Positions 19,135 through 31,644 are shown, counted from the first letter of the stretch. The stretch is DNA of 64,000 bases from Parietaria judaica (GCA_954871525.1 OX940865.1:1302001-1366000), one strand, 5' to 3'. Translations and numbers: made by a program. Notes: generated by a model from the letters alone, not told the origin.

Positions 19135-21411
19135 TATACATAACTGGCTTTTTATCTATCTTTGTTGGCTTCTCTGCGTGTGTATATATAATGTGCGATC
19201 TCGATTCATCAAAATAATATTCTTTACAATGGAAGGATATGATCGTCCATATTTATTGAATGAATGGCAAACGATTTTTTTTCTTTCTAGTTTCATATTT
19301 TTATTTTTCACATTTAAAATTTCAATGTTTATTCCTTTGTTCATTGCTTTAATTTTGTTCACGTATTATTAAAGTCATGTTAGTTAGTGTTTAAAAATAA
19401 CATATATATATATATATGCAACACATTAAAAAATTTGTTAAACCGATAGCAAAATAATTTTTTAAAAAGCATAAATAATAAATATAAAATTATTTAAATT
19501 GTGAAAAAATTAAATTTAAACTATTTTAAAAATCAAGACATTGAATATTAAATTTTCTATGATAAGCATAAGCATAAAATTATACTATATTAAAACATTA
19601 TTATCTTCTAACTTATTGACCACTTGGCCAGAGCAAGATTGTGGTTGACTACGTATATATTATATACAACTCAGCAAATATATGGTCGCTTAACTATGTG
19701 TGTGTATATATATACACACACAATTATGGCTATAAGAATGAGTATTTATATAGTTCTTTAGAATGTTCTCGTAGTATATGTATGTTCACGTGCTATGTGA
19801 CATAATAATTAAATACAGATATATACATTATAAATATAAAATATGCATCAGTGTATGACGTGCGTAAAGAGACGTTTTCATGTGCAGAAATAAAACCAAT
19901 ATTTTAATTCGATTTATGGTTATCATTAGAAAATTTGAGAAAATTAAGAGCCATTATTTAAATACAGATATATACATTATAAATATAAAATATGCATCAG
20001 TGTATGACGTGCGTAAAGAGACGTTTTCATGTGCAGAAATAAAACCAATATTTTAATTCGATTTATGGTTATCATTAGAAAATTTGAGAAAATTAAGAGC
20101 CATTATTTTGTTTTTCAAATCAAAATGACCTATTATTGACGAATTTTGATTTGGAATCAATATTCAACCATTGAACACATTTGCCTGCCATATTTGCGAA
20201 TACATTCGTCCATAACGTGTGGTGCTCTGATGATGTCAAATCACTACCTCGTGTCAACTTAATTTTTAATGTTTTAGCATTATATCTTTTGCCTACATTT
20301 ACACTGTTACTTGTTGATGTTCTAAAAGTGCGTCAAGTGCCTCAAAATATACTGAAATGAGCTTAAACATTACAGCCCGTAGCCAAAACATATAAATTAG
20401 GTTAAAACGTGATAATGATGTGGCATTATTAGAGAGCTGCACGTATTATTTAACTTTTTGAACAGGTCCTACAAAAGAAACTGATGAAATGTTATCTTAT
20501 AACATTATATATATTACTACTATTTTTTAGTATAAAAAATATACTTATAACTATAAATAATTTAAGAGTGTCTAACGTGCTCTAGTATAATTTGTGCTGC
20601 CTCATATAATTTGTGCATTTCTGTAATTTAGTTCTCTATTTGCAAAATGAAAAAAATCACTCTCCCATCAAGCTATGTGCATAATTTATGATATATAAAA
20701 TGTTGATTTGATAGAGCACATGGATGACACACTTTTTTGTGCCTTTTTTTTTGTGTTTTTGCAATTATTTGTGGCTTGTGTGGTGGACATAGAATTAACT
20801 CTTATTTGAGGTTTTGTAGGACAATGAGACTATCCAATTACACACCTTCAAAGTGGCACATTTATTGCTACATAATTAATAACTCAATTATCCATTTGGT
20901 ACCACATACGCCAACAACAAGTGTACGTGATTCAATTCATGCCTAGTGGAGATTTTCACAATAAAGTGCACAATTTCTCAAATCCAGATTACGTTTATAT
21001 AGTTTTAATTAGTGATAATTGTATTATAAGATTGTGATTTTTTTTTTCTCGCTTTGATTGATTTTATCCTGCGTGTCTCCAATTATCTTGATTTTGTTTT
21101 ACACCTTTAGCACAATAAATTACTTTATATATACTCGTTGTATCTGATGATTATTTTGACAAAAGTATCCAAACCTATTCAAAATAACATGGTATACTAT
21201 TTTACAAATAAATAAATAAAAATGGTATTACTAATATACTCTCAATTTTTTTATTATTGTGCCGATTATATAAGCAAAGTTGTGAAGTTTGTGTTTCGAT
21301 TGATTGCATCTCATATCTCATGTATCTTTATTAATGTTGATTTTTAGACGTGTCAAAATAATTATAATGAGAAAGTTTCTCTTAGATTCGGTTCACTGAA
21401 TAATATTCAAA
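19135..21411. other. AT-rich spacer right of element B
   Basis: No convincing gene is visible. It contains TA/TG microsatellite patches near 19400 and 19710, the perfect 149-bp duplication listed separately, and scattered A/T runs. The longest frames are short, leucine/phenylalanine-rich and typical of random AT-rich DNA. Confidence 0.55.
19811..20108. repeat. Perfect tandem duplication, 2 x 149 bp
   Basis: The unit starting AAATACAGATATATACATTA at 19811 is repeated without a single difference at 19960-20108. Total identity indicates a very recent duplication or an assembly artefact. Confidence 0.95.
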
Positions 21412-21588
21412 GGGCGATTTGTACCTGGATTTTCCATCGACGGCGGCTTGCCTTTTCTCATTTCTCCTGACTCCGACTCCGTCGACCTCGCCAGCGGTCT
21501 TCTCGGGCTCGCGGGAGTGGAGTCTTCTGGATATGTCGCCGTGGAATTCGATACCCTTATGGACGTTGAGTTCAACGACATTAACAGA
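21412..21588 (+). pseudogene. Fragment of an L-type (legume) lectin domain
   Basis: Fifty-nine codons read GRFVPGFSIDGGLPFLISPD..., then a GLLGLAG turn, then YVAVEFDTLMDVEFNDIN. This is the signature core of legume-lectin domains as found in plant L-type lectin receptor kinases: a GG(L/F)(A/P)F(L/V)ISP strand and the V-E-F-D-T metal-binding strand, with E and D as Mn/Ca ligands. Both flanks break off abruptly. There is no start codon, no signal peptide, no membrane segment and no kinase domain nearby, so it is a scrap of a gene rather than a gene. It is GC-richer than its surroundings and directly abuts a tandem-repeat region at 21601, which suggests it arrived by transposon capture or illegitimate recombination. 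The fragment itself is confident; its origin is inference. Confidence 0.75.
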
Positions 21589-21600
21589 ATTTGATACCCG

Positions 21601-22100
21601 TGGAATTAATTTGGAAGTATTAAAAAAAACTGAAGTTACACTTATGTAACTGGAGTTACACTCTTGTAACTGGAGTTACAATTTCGTAATTCTAGTCATA
21701 TATAATGACACTTATGTTACATATTAAGAGATTCTACATAAGAAATGGTCCAAGTTTTTAAGTCAGAGAAACTGTGGGTTTTCGCTCTTTTAGCGATAAA
21801 AAAAACCGATATTAAAAGTGTATTTATTATGGAATCAAATTTCAATATATTTCTTAAAATATTAATTTAGTGTTGTTTCTTTATTGGAATTAATTTGGAA
21901 GTATTAAAACAATTTTTGTAACTAGAGTTACACTTTCGTAACTGAAGTTACAACTTCGTAATTCTAGTCATATATAATTACACTTATGTTACATATTAAG
22001 AGATTCTACATAAGAAATGGTGCAATTTTGTAAGTCGGAGAAACGGTGGGTTTTCGCTCTTTTAGCGATAAAACAAAACGATATTAAAAGTGTATTGGAC
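21601..22100. repeat. Tandem duplication with 284-bp period
   Basis: The segment starting TGGAATTAATTTGGAAGTAT at 21601 recurs at 21885. Both copies carry GTAACTxGAGTTAC-type motifs and the stretch GTGGGTTTTCGCTCTTTTAG. The second copy breaks off after about 215 bp at AGTGTATT. Confidence 0.85.
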
Positions 22101-22290
22101 CAAGACCAACAAAAGAAGGAGTATTGGACCAAGCCTGGAGTTGCACTTTTGTAACGACAATTAAAATTTTGTAACAACATATACACTTTTGTAATCACAT
22201 TTAGAAATGTGATTACAAATGTCCCGCAAAAAAAAAGGTATAGGACCAAGACCAACAAAAGGAGTATAGGACCAAGCCTGGAGTTACACT
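22090..22290. repeat. Duplicated GGACCAAG block
   Basis: GGACCAAGACCAACAAAAG...GGACCAAGCCTGGAGTT occurs near 22097-22141 and again near 22241-22285, about 147 bp apart. Each copy ends in GTTAC/GTAAC-type motifs that lead into the array at 22376. Confidence 0.7.
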
Positions 22291-22375
22291 TTTGAAACGG
22301 GAGATACACGTTCTTTGCATTCTCAACTGAGTCATAAATCAAACCATATGTGATTACAAAGGTCCCGGAAAAGAA

Positions 22376-22925
22376 AAACATTATGAGCTTTACACAACGT
22401 AACTGGAGTTAAATTTATGCCATTAGAGTTACACTTATGTAACTGAAGTTACACTTATATATTTAACTAAAGTTACATTTGGGTAACTACAGTTACACTT
22501 GGGTAACTGCATTTACACTTATGTAACTAAAGTTACTAAAATTACATTTGGGTAACTACAGTTACACTTGGGTAACTGCAGTTACACTTACGTAACTAAA
22601 GTTAGATTTGGGTAACTACAGTTACACTTGGGTAACAAGAGTTACACTTATGTAACTAAATTTACATTTGGGTAAATTCGGTTACACTTATGTAACCAAA
22701 GTTACTGAAATTACATTTGGGTAAATACAGTTACACTTGGGTAACTGCAAATACACTTATGTAACTAAAGTTACTAAAATAACATTTGGGTAACTACAAT
22801 TACACTTATGTAACTAAAGTTACATTTGGGTAACTACAGACACTTGGGTAACAAGAGTTACACTTATGTAACTAAAGGTACATTTGGGTAAGTACAATTA
22901 AACTTATGTAACTTTAGTTACATTA
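22376..22925. repeat. Minisatellite of GTTAC/GTAAC dyads with higher-order structure
   Basis: About thirty units of ~17-18 bp alternate GTTACACTTxxGTAACTxxA and GTTACATTTGGGTAACTACA. Each unit has inward-facing GTTAC and GTAAC arms. A larger unit containing GTTACTAAAATTACATTTGG recurs near 22531, 22700 and 22770. Degenerate units continue to about 23300. Confidence 0.85.
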
Positions 22926-24012
22926 ACGTATTTTTTATTCATTGCAATTCTATCATATTAATGTTATTTCAATATCTAAAAATAAAAACTGCAAATACAA
23001 TAATTACTTTTCCTTAAATGCCACAAATTCCCAAATTCAAAAAATAAATAAAATATATTACATACATGTACTTATTGAAAATGTGTAACTGTAGTTTAAT
23101 AAGTGTATTTACAATTACATTAACGTGTTATTTATGTAATTATAGATATTCATGTCATTTTTGTTACATTTATGTAATTTTAGTTACGTTAGATATATGT
23201 AAATACAATTACATAAATATAAGTGAGTTACACTTATGTAAATTTTGTTGCATTTGTGTAAGTGTAACGTAACTATACACTTATTTTTAGACTTATGTAA
23301 ATGTAATTATGTTAGAATTATGAAAATAAAACTACATAAGTGTAAATATAAATATACATAAAAGTGTAGTTACTAACTATAATTAAACTTATATAAACTT
23401 TGTTACACGTATAACAAACTACCGTTTGAAAACTTGACTTTTAAAACATTTTATATTTAGTAACCATAAAAAAATATATTAGAAATAAAAATTTCAATTC
23501 GTTGGACTAAATCTAGTAGTTCACAACAGAAAGTTCCATAAACAATTGAATCGTAGTAATGTAATTTCATAAAATTGTATTTATATTCGTTCTATACTTA
23601 TATAACTCATAAATTTATAATAACATCAAACACATTGGAGTTCCACTAGAAAGTAAATTTTAGTAACTAAAATTACATATTACTAATTTTACTATTATTC
23701 ATCTTCTCCAACCCGATTTTTCTCAACCACGACTCAGACTATGCTCATCGAAGCTCGAAAGCTCTGAAACAGCTTGATCACACATGACAACATTCTTACT
23801 GTGCTCAGTCACGCGCTATTCTTGTTGTGCTCACTGAAGCTTAGAGTATGCTCGACCACACACCATTCTAGAGACAAAGTTCTTCAACTGTTACTGACCG
23901 ATAAATCTACAAGGATATTGCAGAGTTAGCAAATATATTAAACTTTAAAAATTATATAAATTTGAATCTTTATGGCTGAAAATATGTGAATAGTTCAATT
24001 GTTAAATTTACA
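22926..24012. other. AT-rich spacer left of the copia element
   Basis: This holds degenerate GTTAC-type repeats to about 23300, then plain AT-rich sequence. At 23700-23900 the base composition is more balanced (CTCAACCACGACTCAGAC, TGTGCTCA repeated), and GCAGAGTTAGCAA near 23925 resembles ACAGAGTTAGCAA at 32271. This may be a remnant of an old gene or transposon, but I cannot name it. Confidence 0.4.
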
Positions 24013-24017
24013 GCTTC
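24013..24017. repeat. Target-site duplication of the copia element, left copy
   Basis: GCTTC immediately before the LTR matches GCTTC at 32263-32267. Confidence 0.85.
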
Positions 24018-24640
24018 TGTTGGGTTTTTTGATGACTTTTCTCAATCCCGAGGCGGAAATCACGGGATATCATCGAACAATAAAGATCTAGAATAATTAC
24101 GAGAATTAAGATATCGTTTAGAGGTCGTTACCAAACTTCGGTACTTTTGCCAACTGTACCGAAAACTGCCGATTCCTTGGTTTTGGTGCTTGCCGATTTC
24201 TCTATGACCCGGATTCCAGCGCCTCAAATGTTGCGCCTCTATTTCGTCCACCACGTCACTCGGGAACGTCTTAGATGACCGGAAAACACCTCGGAGGATA
24301 GATTAGATCCTTGTCGGTGTTTAGATGATCAACCGTTGATTGAACCGGGGAGCTAGCCACGAATTAAACTCACAAGGAGGGGAGCTCGAATTTCTAGGAG
24401 GCTAGGGTTTGTGATGTGTGTTCAATTATGAGTCATGACAGGGTATTTATAATACCCTATGGTCATGACCTAGTGGGCTTTCTAAAAGCCCATCCCAATC
24501 ATGAATTAATTAATCTATTATTAATTAATATGAATCATAACTAATACTTTGGCCCGAGTGGGCCCATAATGTCGGTTATGGTATCGGTTCGATATTCGAT
24601 AACCCGAGAGATACAATATCGGGTTCGGGCATAACCAACA
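24018..24640 (-). repeat. 3' LTR of the copia element
   Basis: On the minus strand it reads TGTTGGTTATGCCC... to ...AAAAAACCCAACA. It is homologous throughout to 31645-32262. Confidence 0.9.
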
Positions 24641-24653
24641 ATCTCCCACTTGC
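24641..24653 (-). other. Polypurine tract of the copia element
   Basis: GCAAGTGGGAGAT on the minus strand lies directly upstream of the 3' LTR. This is a very common plant copia tract. Confidence 0.8.
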
Positions 24654-25849
24654 ACGAACGCACCGGATTGGCTATCTCCGTGCACGCACTTCACATAAAG
24701 TATTACTCGAGAATGCCGCCTTAGGTTCGATGTACATACTCTCAGCTACTCATGCCTGGTTCATCAAAGTTACAAGCGAAGTTTTTTTCTTTGTAATTTA
24801 ATCATCATACTCCGTTTCCGTTGCGAGTTCGGTGTGACTCTTTAGGATTCTGTAGTGTTGGCCACATACTCATATGAGTATGCAAGAAGTAAGTGGCCTC
24901 CACCTAGACTTAACTTCCCCCAATCTACAAAACTTTAAATCCCCTTTCATAGATTAATCGAGGTGAACCATGTGGTTCTTTACGATTAAAATAATGTATA
25001 TGACTGATTCCTTCAACATCTTTTTACATCTCTAGATGAGGCATAGGTCATGGTTTGGAACACCTGTTAAGCCTTGATCTAATTTTCTGATTCAGGTATA
25101 AGTATTGAAACAACAAAACAAAAACTCTTTTGATTTGCCTGTGGCCACAGATTTCATTTTACTTATACTATTCAGAAGGCCTTGAGTGTATTGCCCAAAA
25201 AGGAATGGGGAGATGCATGTTTTCTTGAAACGTCATCCCATCCTACAAGGTTCATCACACGCCCAACTACAGCTGTTATGACTTTCCAGTTACGGTAAGC
25301 GTTGAGTTGTAATCTAAGCATGCGACTTACCCAGTGATGGACTCATGATGTTCTCAAACTTTGGAGTCTCTTCATATCTCTAAGTTTCTCAGTGTCCCCT
25401 TGTTCAAGGGTTTTGTTTCCATGTGAGAATTCTTAGAGTGCGAGTCTTCCAGCACTGCTAGTCATTCCGACTAGTGCCTACATGTTTAAGAATATCTCTT
25501 AGATATCAAGGACCCCTTCCTTTTATCTTAACAACATGTACCAGTCAATTGTGAATATCATTGATAGTCCCTCTTTGTTTCTTCATAATGATTTCTTTGA
25601 CTGGGAAAATTTAAGATTATCTTGAAGATATCTTAGGAACTACATTTGTATAGCTTGGTATCAATGATTTTAATATTTCAAAATATTGATATGAACTTTT
25701 TAAATGATGAAACTTGCCTTTTGAAGAAATAATATTGTGCTTCAAAATTAATGTATAATAGTTACAAAAAATTTGTATTTGAACTTTATACTTTTAACAA
25801 AATAAAGTAAGAGTTCATCGTGTTAGAATAGACCACAAGCATCTAGAAT
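24654..25849 (-). other. Copia element region downstream of pol
   Basis: About 1.2 kb between the RNase H relic and the polypurine tract shows no reading frame I recognise. It is longer than the short 3' untranslated region of most copia elements, so it may be an added non-coding segment or decayed accessory sequence. Confidence 0.4.
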
Positions 25850-27300
25850 CTTCAAGATCTTGTATGACCATACTACTTTTCTATAGATAAAGCCTTGGTC
25901 ATCGGGTCAACCACGTTTATTTCTGTGTCTACTGTTTTCATCGCAACAACCTTCAGATCAATTATGTCTTTGATCACTGGGAACCTTTCTCTTGTTTTGT
26001 GATCTTAGTTTCTTGACTCGTGCCTTGGCTCCGTTGTTTTCAGCAAGGAGTCGCACTGGATCACTAATACCAGAAACTACACTGTGATCAGGAATAAATT
26101 TCCTGATCTAGAAAGGTTCTACAGCTGCATATTATGATGCTATATACTCAGATTTGATGGTCTAGTCCACTACAGTAGCTTACTTACTATTGTTCTAAAT
26201 AACAGTACCATCATTTAGGACAGAGTATATATTCTACTTGCGATGTGAAATTATCCCGATTAGTTTGGTGATTTGCATCAGTATAAGCAATAATGCTTGA
26301 CTGATCAACATAGTCGTAAATAAGTGATCTTTCATTGGTCCTGTTAAGGTACCTGAAGATATTATTTACGATAGTCCAGTGACTATTTTGGGATAGGTTT
26401 GGAAATGGCTTGTTTGTTAAGGTAAATGATACATCGAGACGGGTACATAATATGGCTTTCTTTATAAAGCCATCAGCACTAGTATAGAGAACATTTTCTT
26501 TATGTTTGTATTGCTCTGACATTTCAGGGCACTGCTTTCTTGAAAGATGCAACTCAGGAGTTACAGAATAAGTCCTTAGTTTCTTGTTCACATTGAACCA
26601 TCTTGCCATCCTTTCTATGTACTAGGACTTAGGGCTAATTATTTTATTATATTTATCTTTATAAATTTAGACTCCTAGAGTATAGGCAGTCATTCCTAAG
26701 TCATTTATTGAGAAACATTTTTCTCAATCATTCTTTACGTTAAAGAATTTCCGTCGTATCATTTTCTATCCTATCAAAGGATTACTGTGCTCCCACTAGC
26801 TTTCGTGTATACACAAGGTTAATCTTTGTTTTCGATGAAGTCTAATTTCATTAGTTACTCTGTTGAAAACTAGATTTCGTTTGAGAGATGCTTGCTATAG
26901 ATCATACTTGCACGTATATATCTATTTGACTCGCATGCTTCAGAAACATGTTATGAATCAATGAAGTTAGTTAGGTTGTGTATAATACATGTTCTCTTTC
27001 AGAGTCATATTCTGAAAAATATCTTATTATCCATTTGCCTGATTCTTAAATCGTAGTTGGCAATAGCAAGTGAAATCATAATTGACTCTAATCATGGTAA
27101 TAAGAGAAAACGTCTCTTCTTAGTCTTTACTATAAGCTTGTTTGAATTATTTCATTACAAGTCTCCTTTTGTACATTTGTACTTTACCATTCATGAATAT
27201 CTTCGCTTGAAGATCTATGTGCATCCTATGGGCATAAACCCTTTGGGTGCTTTAACTAAGTCACATACTTAGTATATGCACATGATTCTATTTGATTTCA
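25850..27300 (-). pseudogene. pol: Copia reverse transcriptase-RNase H relic
   Basis: On the minus strand, broken frames show the copia RT-RNase H in order. From about 27270 comes VKAPKGFMPIGC.IFKR, then QMDNKIFF (family form QMDVKTAF). Near 26840 is KLDFIENKD.PCVYTKASGSTV, and near 26560 LHLSRKQCPEM. The 132-codon frame 26211-26609 then reads KAILCTRLDVSFTL and FRYLNRTNERSLIYDYVDQSSIIAYTDANHQT. RNase H continues to about 25850 with IKSEYIAS and LLAENNGAKA. The YVDD catalytic box, expected near 26760, is missing, and many stops separate the pieces. The protein is dead but its family is certain. Confidence 0.8.
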
Positions 27301-27699
27301 TGGCTCCTAGCCATTTCTCAAGGTCTTCACCTTTAACCGTTTCATTGTAAGTGGTGGTTCATCATTGTTATCCAAGTATTTTGTTCTTCTGTGTTCAAAA
27401 CGAGAAGATATTTTTCTTAGGTGCATGATGTTCCTTATCCGACTTTCACGGTTTTTGTGTCATACTAGGTTGCTCATATGCTTAATCATATATAAAGCAT
27501 TTTACATTTGGCTTGACTTTCTTCCACGATCCTATCTGGAGTTTAGTCAACCATTGGTGTGCATCCTCTGTGTTCATCTCGAGTTCCTCGAGATTTTGTG
27601 AGTTATGTACTTCATGAAGTGCATAATTTCTCCCACTAGACTTTCTAGGAAAGATTTCCTTTCTTAAAGTCTCCGTATTTGTCACAACTATTTTGTGTA

Positions 27700-28480
27700 T
27701 TAATTTTCTCGTAAACGACAAAATGGGTTTTATCCCTTATCATTTCTTTATATGTTATCGTCGGAATCACTTTTCATGATACATTGTAAAGTGTGGTAGC
27801 ACCAAGTTAAAAGTGCATGTCCTTTTATAAACATAGGCATATCATTGTACTAACAAAGTCTAACAGAGTTTGTTGAGTTCTCTCGATACACCTCGTAAAA
27901 TGAGGTGTATCGAGAGAAGTAAATGATCAGACAAACCTTTTGTCACGCAGGAAAACTTATACTTATTGCTCAAATATTAATTGTCTCGATCGGATCGAGG
28001 ACCTATTATTATTTTGTGCGTTTTGGTTTTCTTCTTCATTCTTGAATTCCTTGAACTGGTCAAGAGATTTTAACTTTTGTCTTAATTAAATAGACATGAT
28101 TGTACCGACTGAAGTGATCAGTTGGTAGTCATAATTAATGAAGTACCATCAGCGTTCCTTATCCTAATTGTGCATTTGACCACATACACATGAACATGTG
28201 TGGTTTAATGCCACAATCAATCTTTAGTTTTGCCCCTTTGAATGAGCCTTTTGTCATATAGTCAGTTAGACAAGATTCGCATTTCTCGTAAGATTCATAA
28301 TCAAAACGATCAAGATGTCCATCATTATGGAGCTTGGTGATGCGTCTCTCTCATTATTGTGATTTATATGACAATACTAGAGATATGCTATATTGAGTTT
28401 ATATGGTTTAAGCCTCTTGCATACAACGTTAAATATCATATATTGAACATATATCCTTTAAAATAGTCAAACTATCTTAA
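27700..28480 (-). pseudogene. Copia pre-integrase and integrase relic
   Basis: On the minus strand ERRITKLHNDGHLDRFDYESYEKCESC (about 28265-28350) is the pre-integrase zinc-binding region of copia pol: H-x2-D-G-H...C-E-S-C is recognisable, followed by the TKGSFKGAK linker. LPTDHFSRYNHVYLIK near 28080-28130 is a decayed version of the copia integrase core strand that normally reads DD.SRY..VY. Further on, near 27840, NDMPMFIKGHALLTW matches the downstream integrase segment. Frames are broken throughout. A perfect hairpin at 27878-27918 lies within this relic. Confidence 0.65.
27878..27918. repeat. Perfect 17-bp inverted repeat with 7-nt loop
   Basis: TTCTCTCGATACACCTC at 27878-27894 and its exact complement at 27902-27918 flank GTAAAAT. 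It is embedded in the copia integrase relic. Confidence 0.9.
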
Positions 28481-31400
28481 AACGCTTGTACCTAAAGAAG
28501 AGTCATTACTCTATATATTTCACCTCTTTAAAGACAAGTCGGACAATCCTTGTTATCTGTAGTGAAAGCACTTTTAGATTTTGGAACCTAACCTTAAGTT
28601 CTATCACATCGCATATGTGATCACTTTAAGATTTGAGTCCCACTTACCTTTTGTTGTAAGAGCCATTATTCCATTGCTCTTTGTTAAACTTGATCAAAAA
28701 CAATTTGTGAAAGTTGAGCAAGGAATCCTAAACGATGTCAATAGAGAGATCATTAAATATCTTATCATTTACATGAGCTTTTCTTTAAGGTGAGTTAGTC
28801 AATTTCCTAAATTATAACCAACCTCAGAATTTACAGACTTTCTGGAATTCTATAAGTTCTCTGTAATCTTTCATCGCTTGTGTTTTAACCTGCTATACAC
28901 ATATCTTCAGAAGATATTGATTGAACTTCCATATTATAGTAATTTTATGCTTTTGAAAAGCATTTTATCATTAATTTCGAAATGCTTCTTATAAGCATTC
29001 TTATTAGTTCTGGAAGTTTTGTCAGGTGGCTCCAAATGAGTATTCATCTATTATGAAAAATCATTTCTTTATCAAGGCTCTGAACATTATTTCAGAAGCC
29101 TTTGCCATTCCAAGGAAATCTCTTTCCTTTTGATTGGAAACTCGTTTCCATGTTCTTTAAAACAATTTTCAAGTGGTTCTTTTTTGACACTTGTTTCACA
29201 TACATTAAATGAAACAATTAATAAGCACATTACTAATTCTAGAGTTTTAAATGTAAATTATAAAGCATACATTATAATAAAGATGTAACAATTATATTAT
29301 AAGGACTTTATATAATATTTCGTGATTTGTTAATGAAAAAGTTACCCTCATCAATTTCATTAATTAGTCACTCAGAGAAAGTCAACAATTGCTCTAATAT
29401 CCTATATTATCTCTGACGATTAGAAAAGAAAAGACAACTTTTCAATTATCATTCTAACCGATTTCATAAGAATTGTCTACGATATCTAATCTAATTAGAG
29501 TACTCGTTTAGGTAGACCCACGGGGTGAATCGGCGGACAGTATAGGTCGCCCTACGCGTGTAAAAGAGTGTATAAGAGTACTCCCTTGGGTTAGAGACAC
29601 ACTCAAAATGTTTCTCAATTAGATCGAGGACCCAGCTGGTGGAAGACATTATACCTAATATTTATTTAGGGGTTTAAGGTGATCCTTACTTTTGTCTTAA
29701 AATAAACAAAGTTAACTTATTAAAATGTTTTAAGAATTAAGACAATGAATATGTAATACACAATCCTATTTTGTAAAACACATTCAATGTTGTATTAAAT
29801 ACACTTGTAAATATGTATATATATCATGAAAATTTTAAAGACAAAACCTTTTATCTTTAAATAAATAAAAGATAAATAAATCACTTAAAGATAAAATATC
29901 TTTAATCATGATTTATCTTTTATCTATAAATGAATAAAAGATAAATAACTATCTTTATAGATAAGATATCTTTAATCATACTTTGTCTTAATACAAAATA
30001 AAAGATAAATAACTATCTTATAGATAAACTATCTTTAATCATAATATATATATACGTATCTTTTATTTCCATTAATGTTTAGTTCTTTTCTATTACTATA
30101 ATAAATAAAAGATTATTCATTATCTTAATCTAATTAAGAATTATTGATGATAAATAAAATTTATGAACAAACAATTTGTGAATCAATAAATGAATAACAT
30201 AAACATTAAATGAAAACAAACTTCATAAGATTGATAATAAAATTGAATAAATCATATTTATTAATAATTATTATCATATATTAGATTTTCAATAATAATT
30301 ATAAATAAAATAAAATAAACACTTTAAATCGTATTTTAAATTAATTAAACATAAATATAATTAAAATATCAAATACCGGGATACGAGCTCGGGCTAGACC
30401 CAAACTCGTACGGGCTGCCTTCAAGCAACCCGAGCATTACGGGCAGGGCAAACAGCCTCTGCCTAAGTAAATCCAATTTACTAAGTTTATAAATTTGTTT
30501 AAATCTTGTTTATTTAAAATAATCAAAGATTTAAACAAATTTATCATCATTAAATTAATTATTATTTAATTTAAATAATAATTAAATTCATAATTAAAAT
30601 TATTAAATAATAATAAATTAAAATTAATAAATTAGGGAAGCGGTCTGACTACGGGCTTCGGGTTAAACCCGAAAAATTAGTCAACTTAACGTGGTGGGCC
30701 CACTGATTGGTCCACCACATTTTGGTCAATGCTGGTCAAACCAGCCACCCCTTGGGCTGTTTGACTAAAGCCCATTTTGGGCTTCCTTTGTGCTGGGCCC
30801 AAGCCCACATCGAATGGAGGCCAAGGGTGAAACCCTAGGGCTTCACGTGCGCAACACGTGCGCCGTCAGCCTCTGAGCCGCGCCGTCACCCATCGAGCCA
30901 CGCCGTCGCCGAGCAGCCCGTCTTCGCCGTCGTCACAGAGGCTCTTCGGAATCGCCGTGGTTGGACGAGGACTTGCTTCATCGTCGGACTTCGTGGGCGA
31001 GGTGGTTGTGCGACCGGCTTCCTTGGGCGCACGGGTTGGCTCTCCTCACGGTGAGCGACAGCTTCGTTGGACAGCTCTCATGCGTCGTCTTCATCGCACA
31101 AGCTCGCTGTTATCCCCGTCGTCAAACGACGGGAATGCACGACCGTCGTGCGTGGAGGAGATCGGCGATCTCAATCTCAGCATGGGTTTGTGGGTCATTC
31201 TCCGACCCGTAAAAGTTTGACCTGGGTAAATACCCGACCCGCGTGAATGGATGTGGGCATGGGCCATCCGAATGGCTGGGCCCCAAAAATTACACACGAA
31301 AAATTAGGGTTTCAGAAACCCTAGGTAGCACACATCCCAATGCATGTGCCGGCAAATTTCGTTGCCGTTTTCAGTGATTCTGATAACAATTTTGCTCCAA

Positions 31401-31631
31401 CTAAAATTATTAAACCCTCTAAAATTACAGAAAATTATTCAGTATCTAAATACCGGTATGTTAATTTTTTTTAAATAAAATCCAATCCCGATTCAAAATC
31501 GGATCCCGAATAAACACACAAAAATTAAAATAATTAATTTTCTAATGCTCCCACTGAAAATTTAATCATACCGAAAATTTTCTAAAATTATTTCGGTCAA
31601 CATATCTAATTTTCGAAAATTACTCAGACCG
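28481..31631 (-). other. Copia element leader and gag region, not recognisable
   Basis: Between the primer site and the pre-integrase relic I see no readable gag. The part at 30640-31320 is GC-rich, with many CGCCGTC and GGGCCCA motifs on the plus strand, while 29700-30640 is extremely AT-rich. A roughly 66-bp AT-rich unit repeats about three times at 29848-30048 (AAAGATAAATAACTATCTT...ATATCTTTAATCAT). Confidence 0.45.
29848..30048. repeat. AT-rich tandem repeat, about 3 x 66 bp
   Basis: Three diverged copies share AAAAGATAAATAA..., GATA(A/G)(A/G)ATATCTTTAATCAT and TTATCTTTTAT segments. The units contain internal complementarity between AAAGATA and TATCTTT. Confidence 0.7.
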
Positions 31632-31643
31632 GCTCTGATACCA
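31632..31643 (-). other. Primer-binding site of the copia element
   Basis: TGGTATCAGAGC on the minus strand, one base after the LTR end, is complementary to the 3' end of plant initiator methionine tRNA. Confidence 0.9.
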
Positions 31644-31644
31644 C

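Noticed and set aside
22376..22925. CRISPR-like array
   Set aside because: Units are contiguous and degenerate, with no constant repeat plus unique spacers, and the context is a plant genome.
30858..31220. 120-codon plus-strand frame in the copia leader
   Set aside because: It is a CGCCGTC-rich low-complexity frame opposite to the element's orientation, with no recognisable domain.
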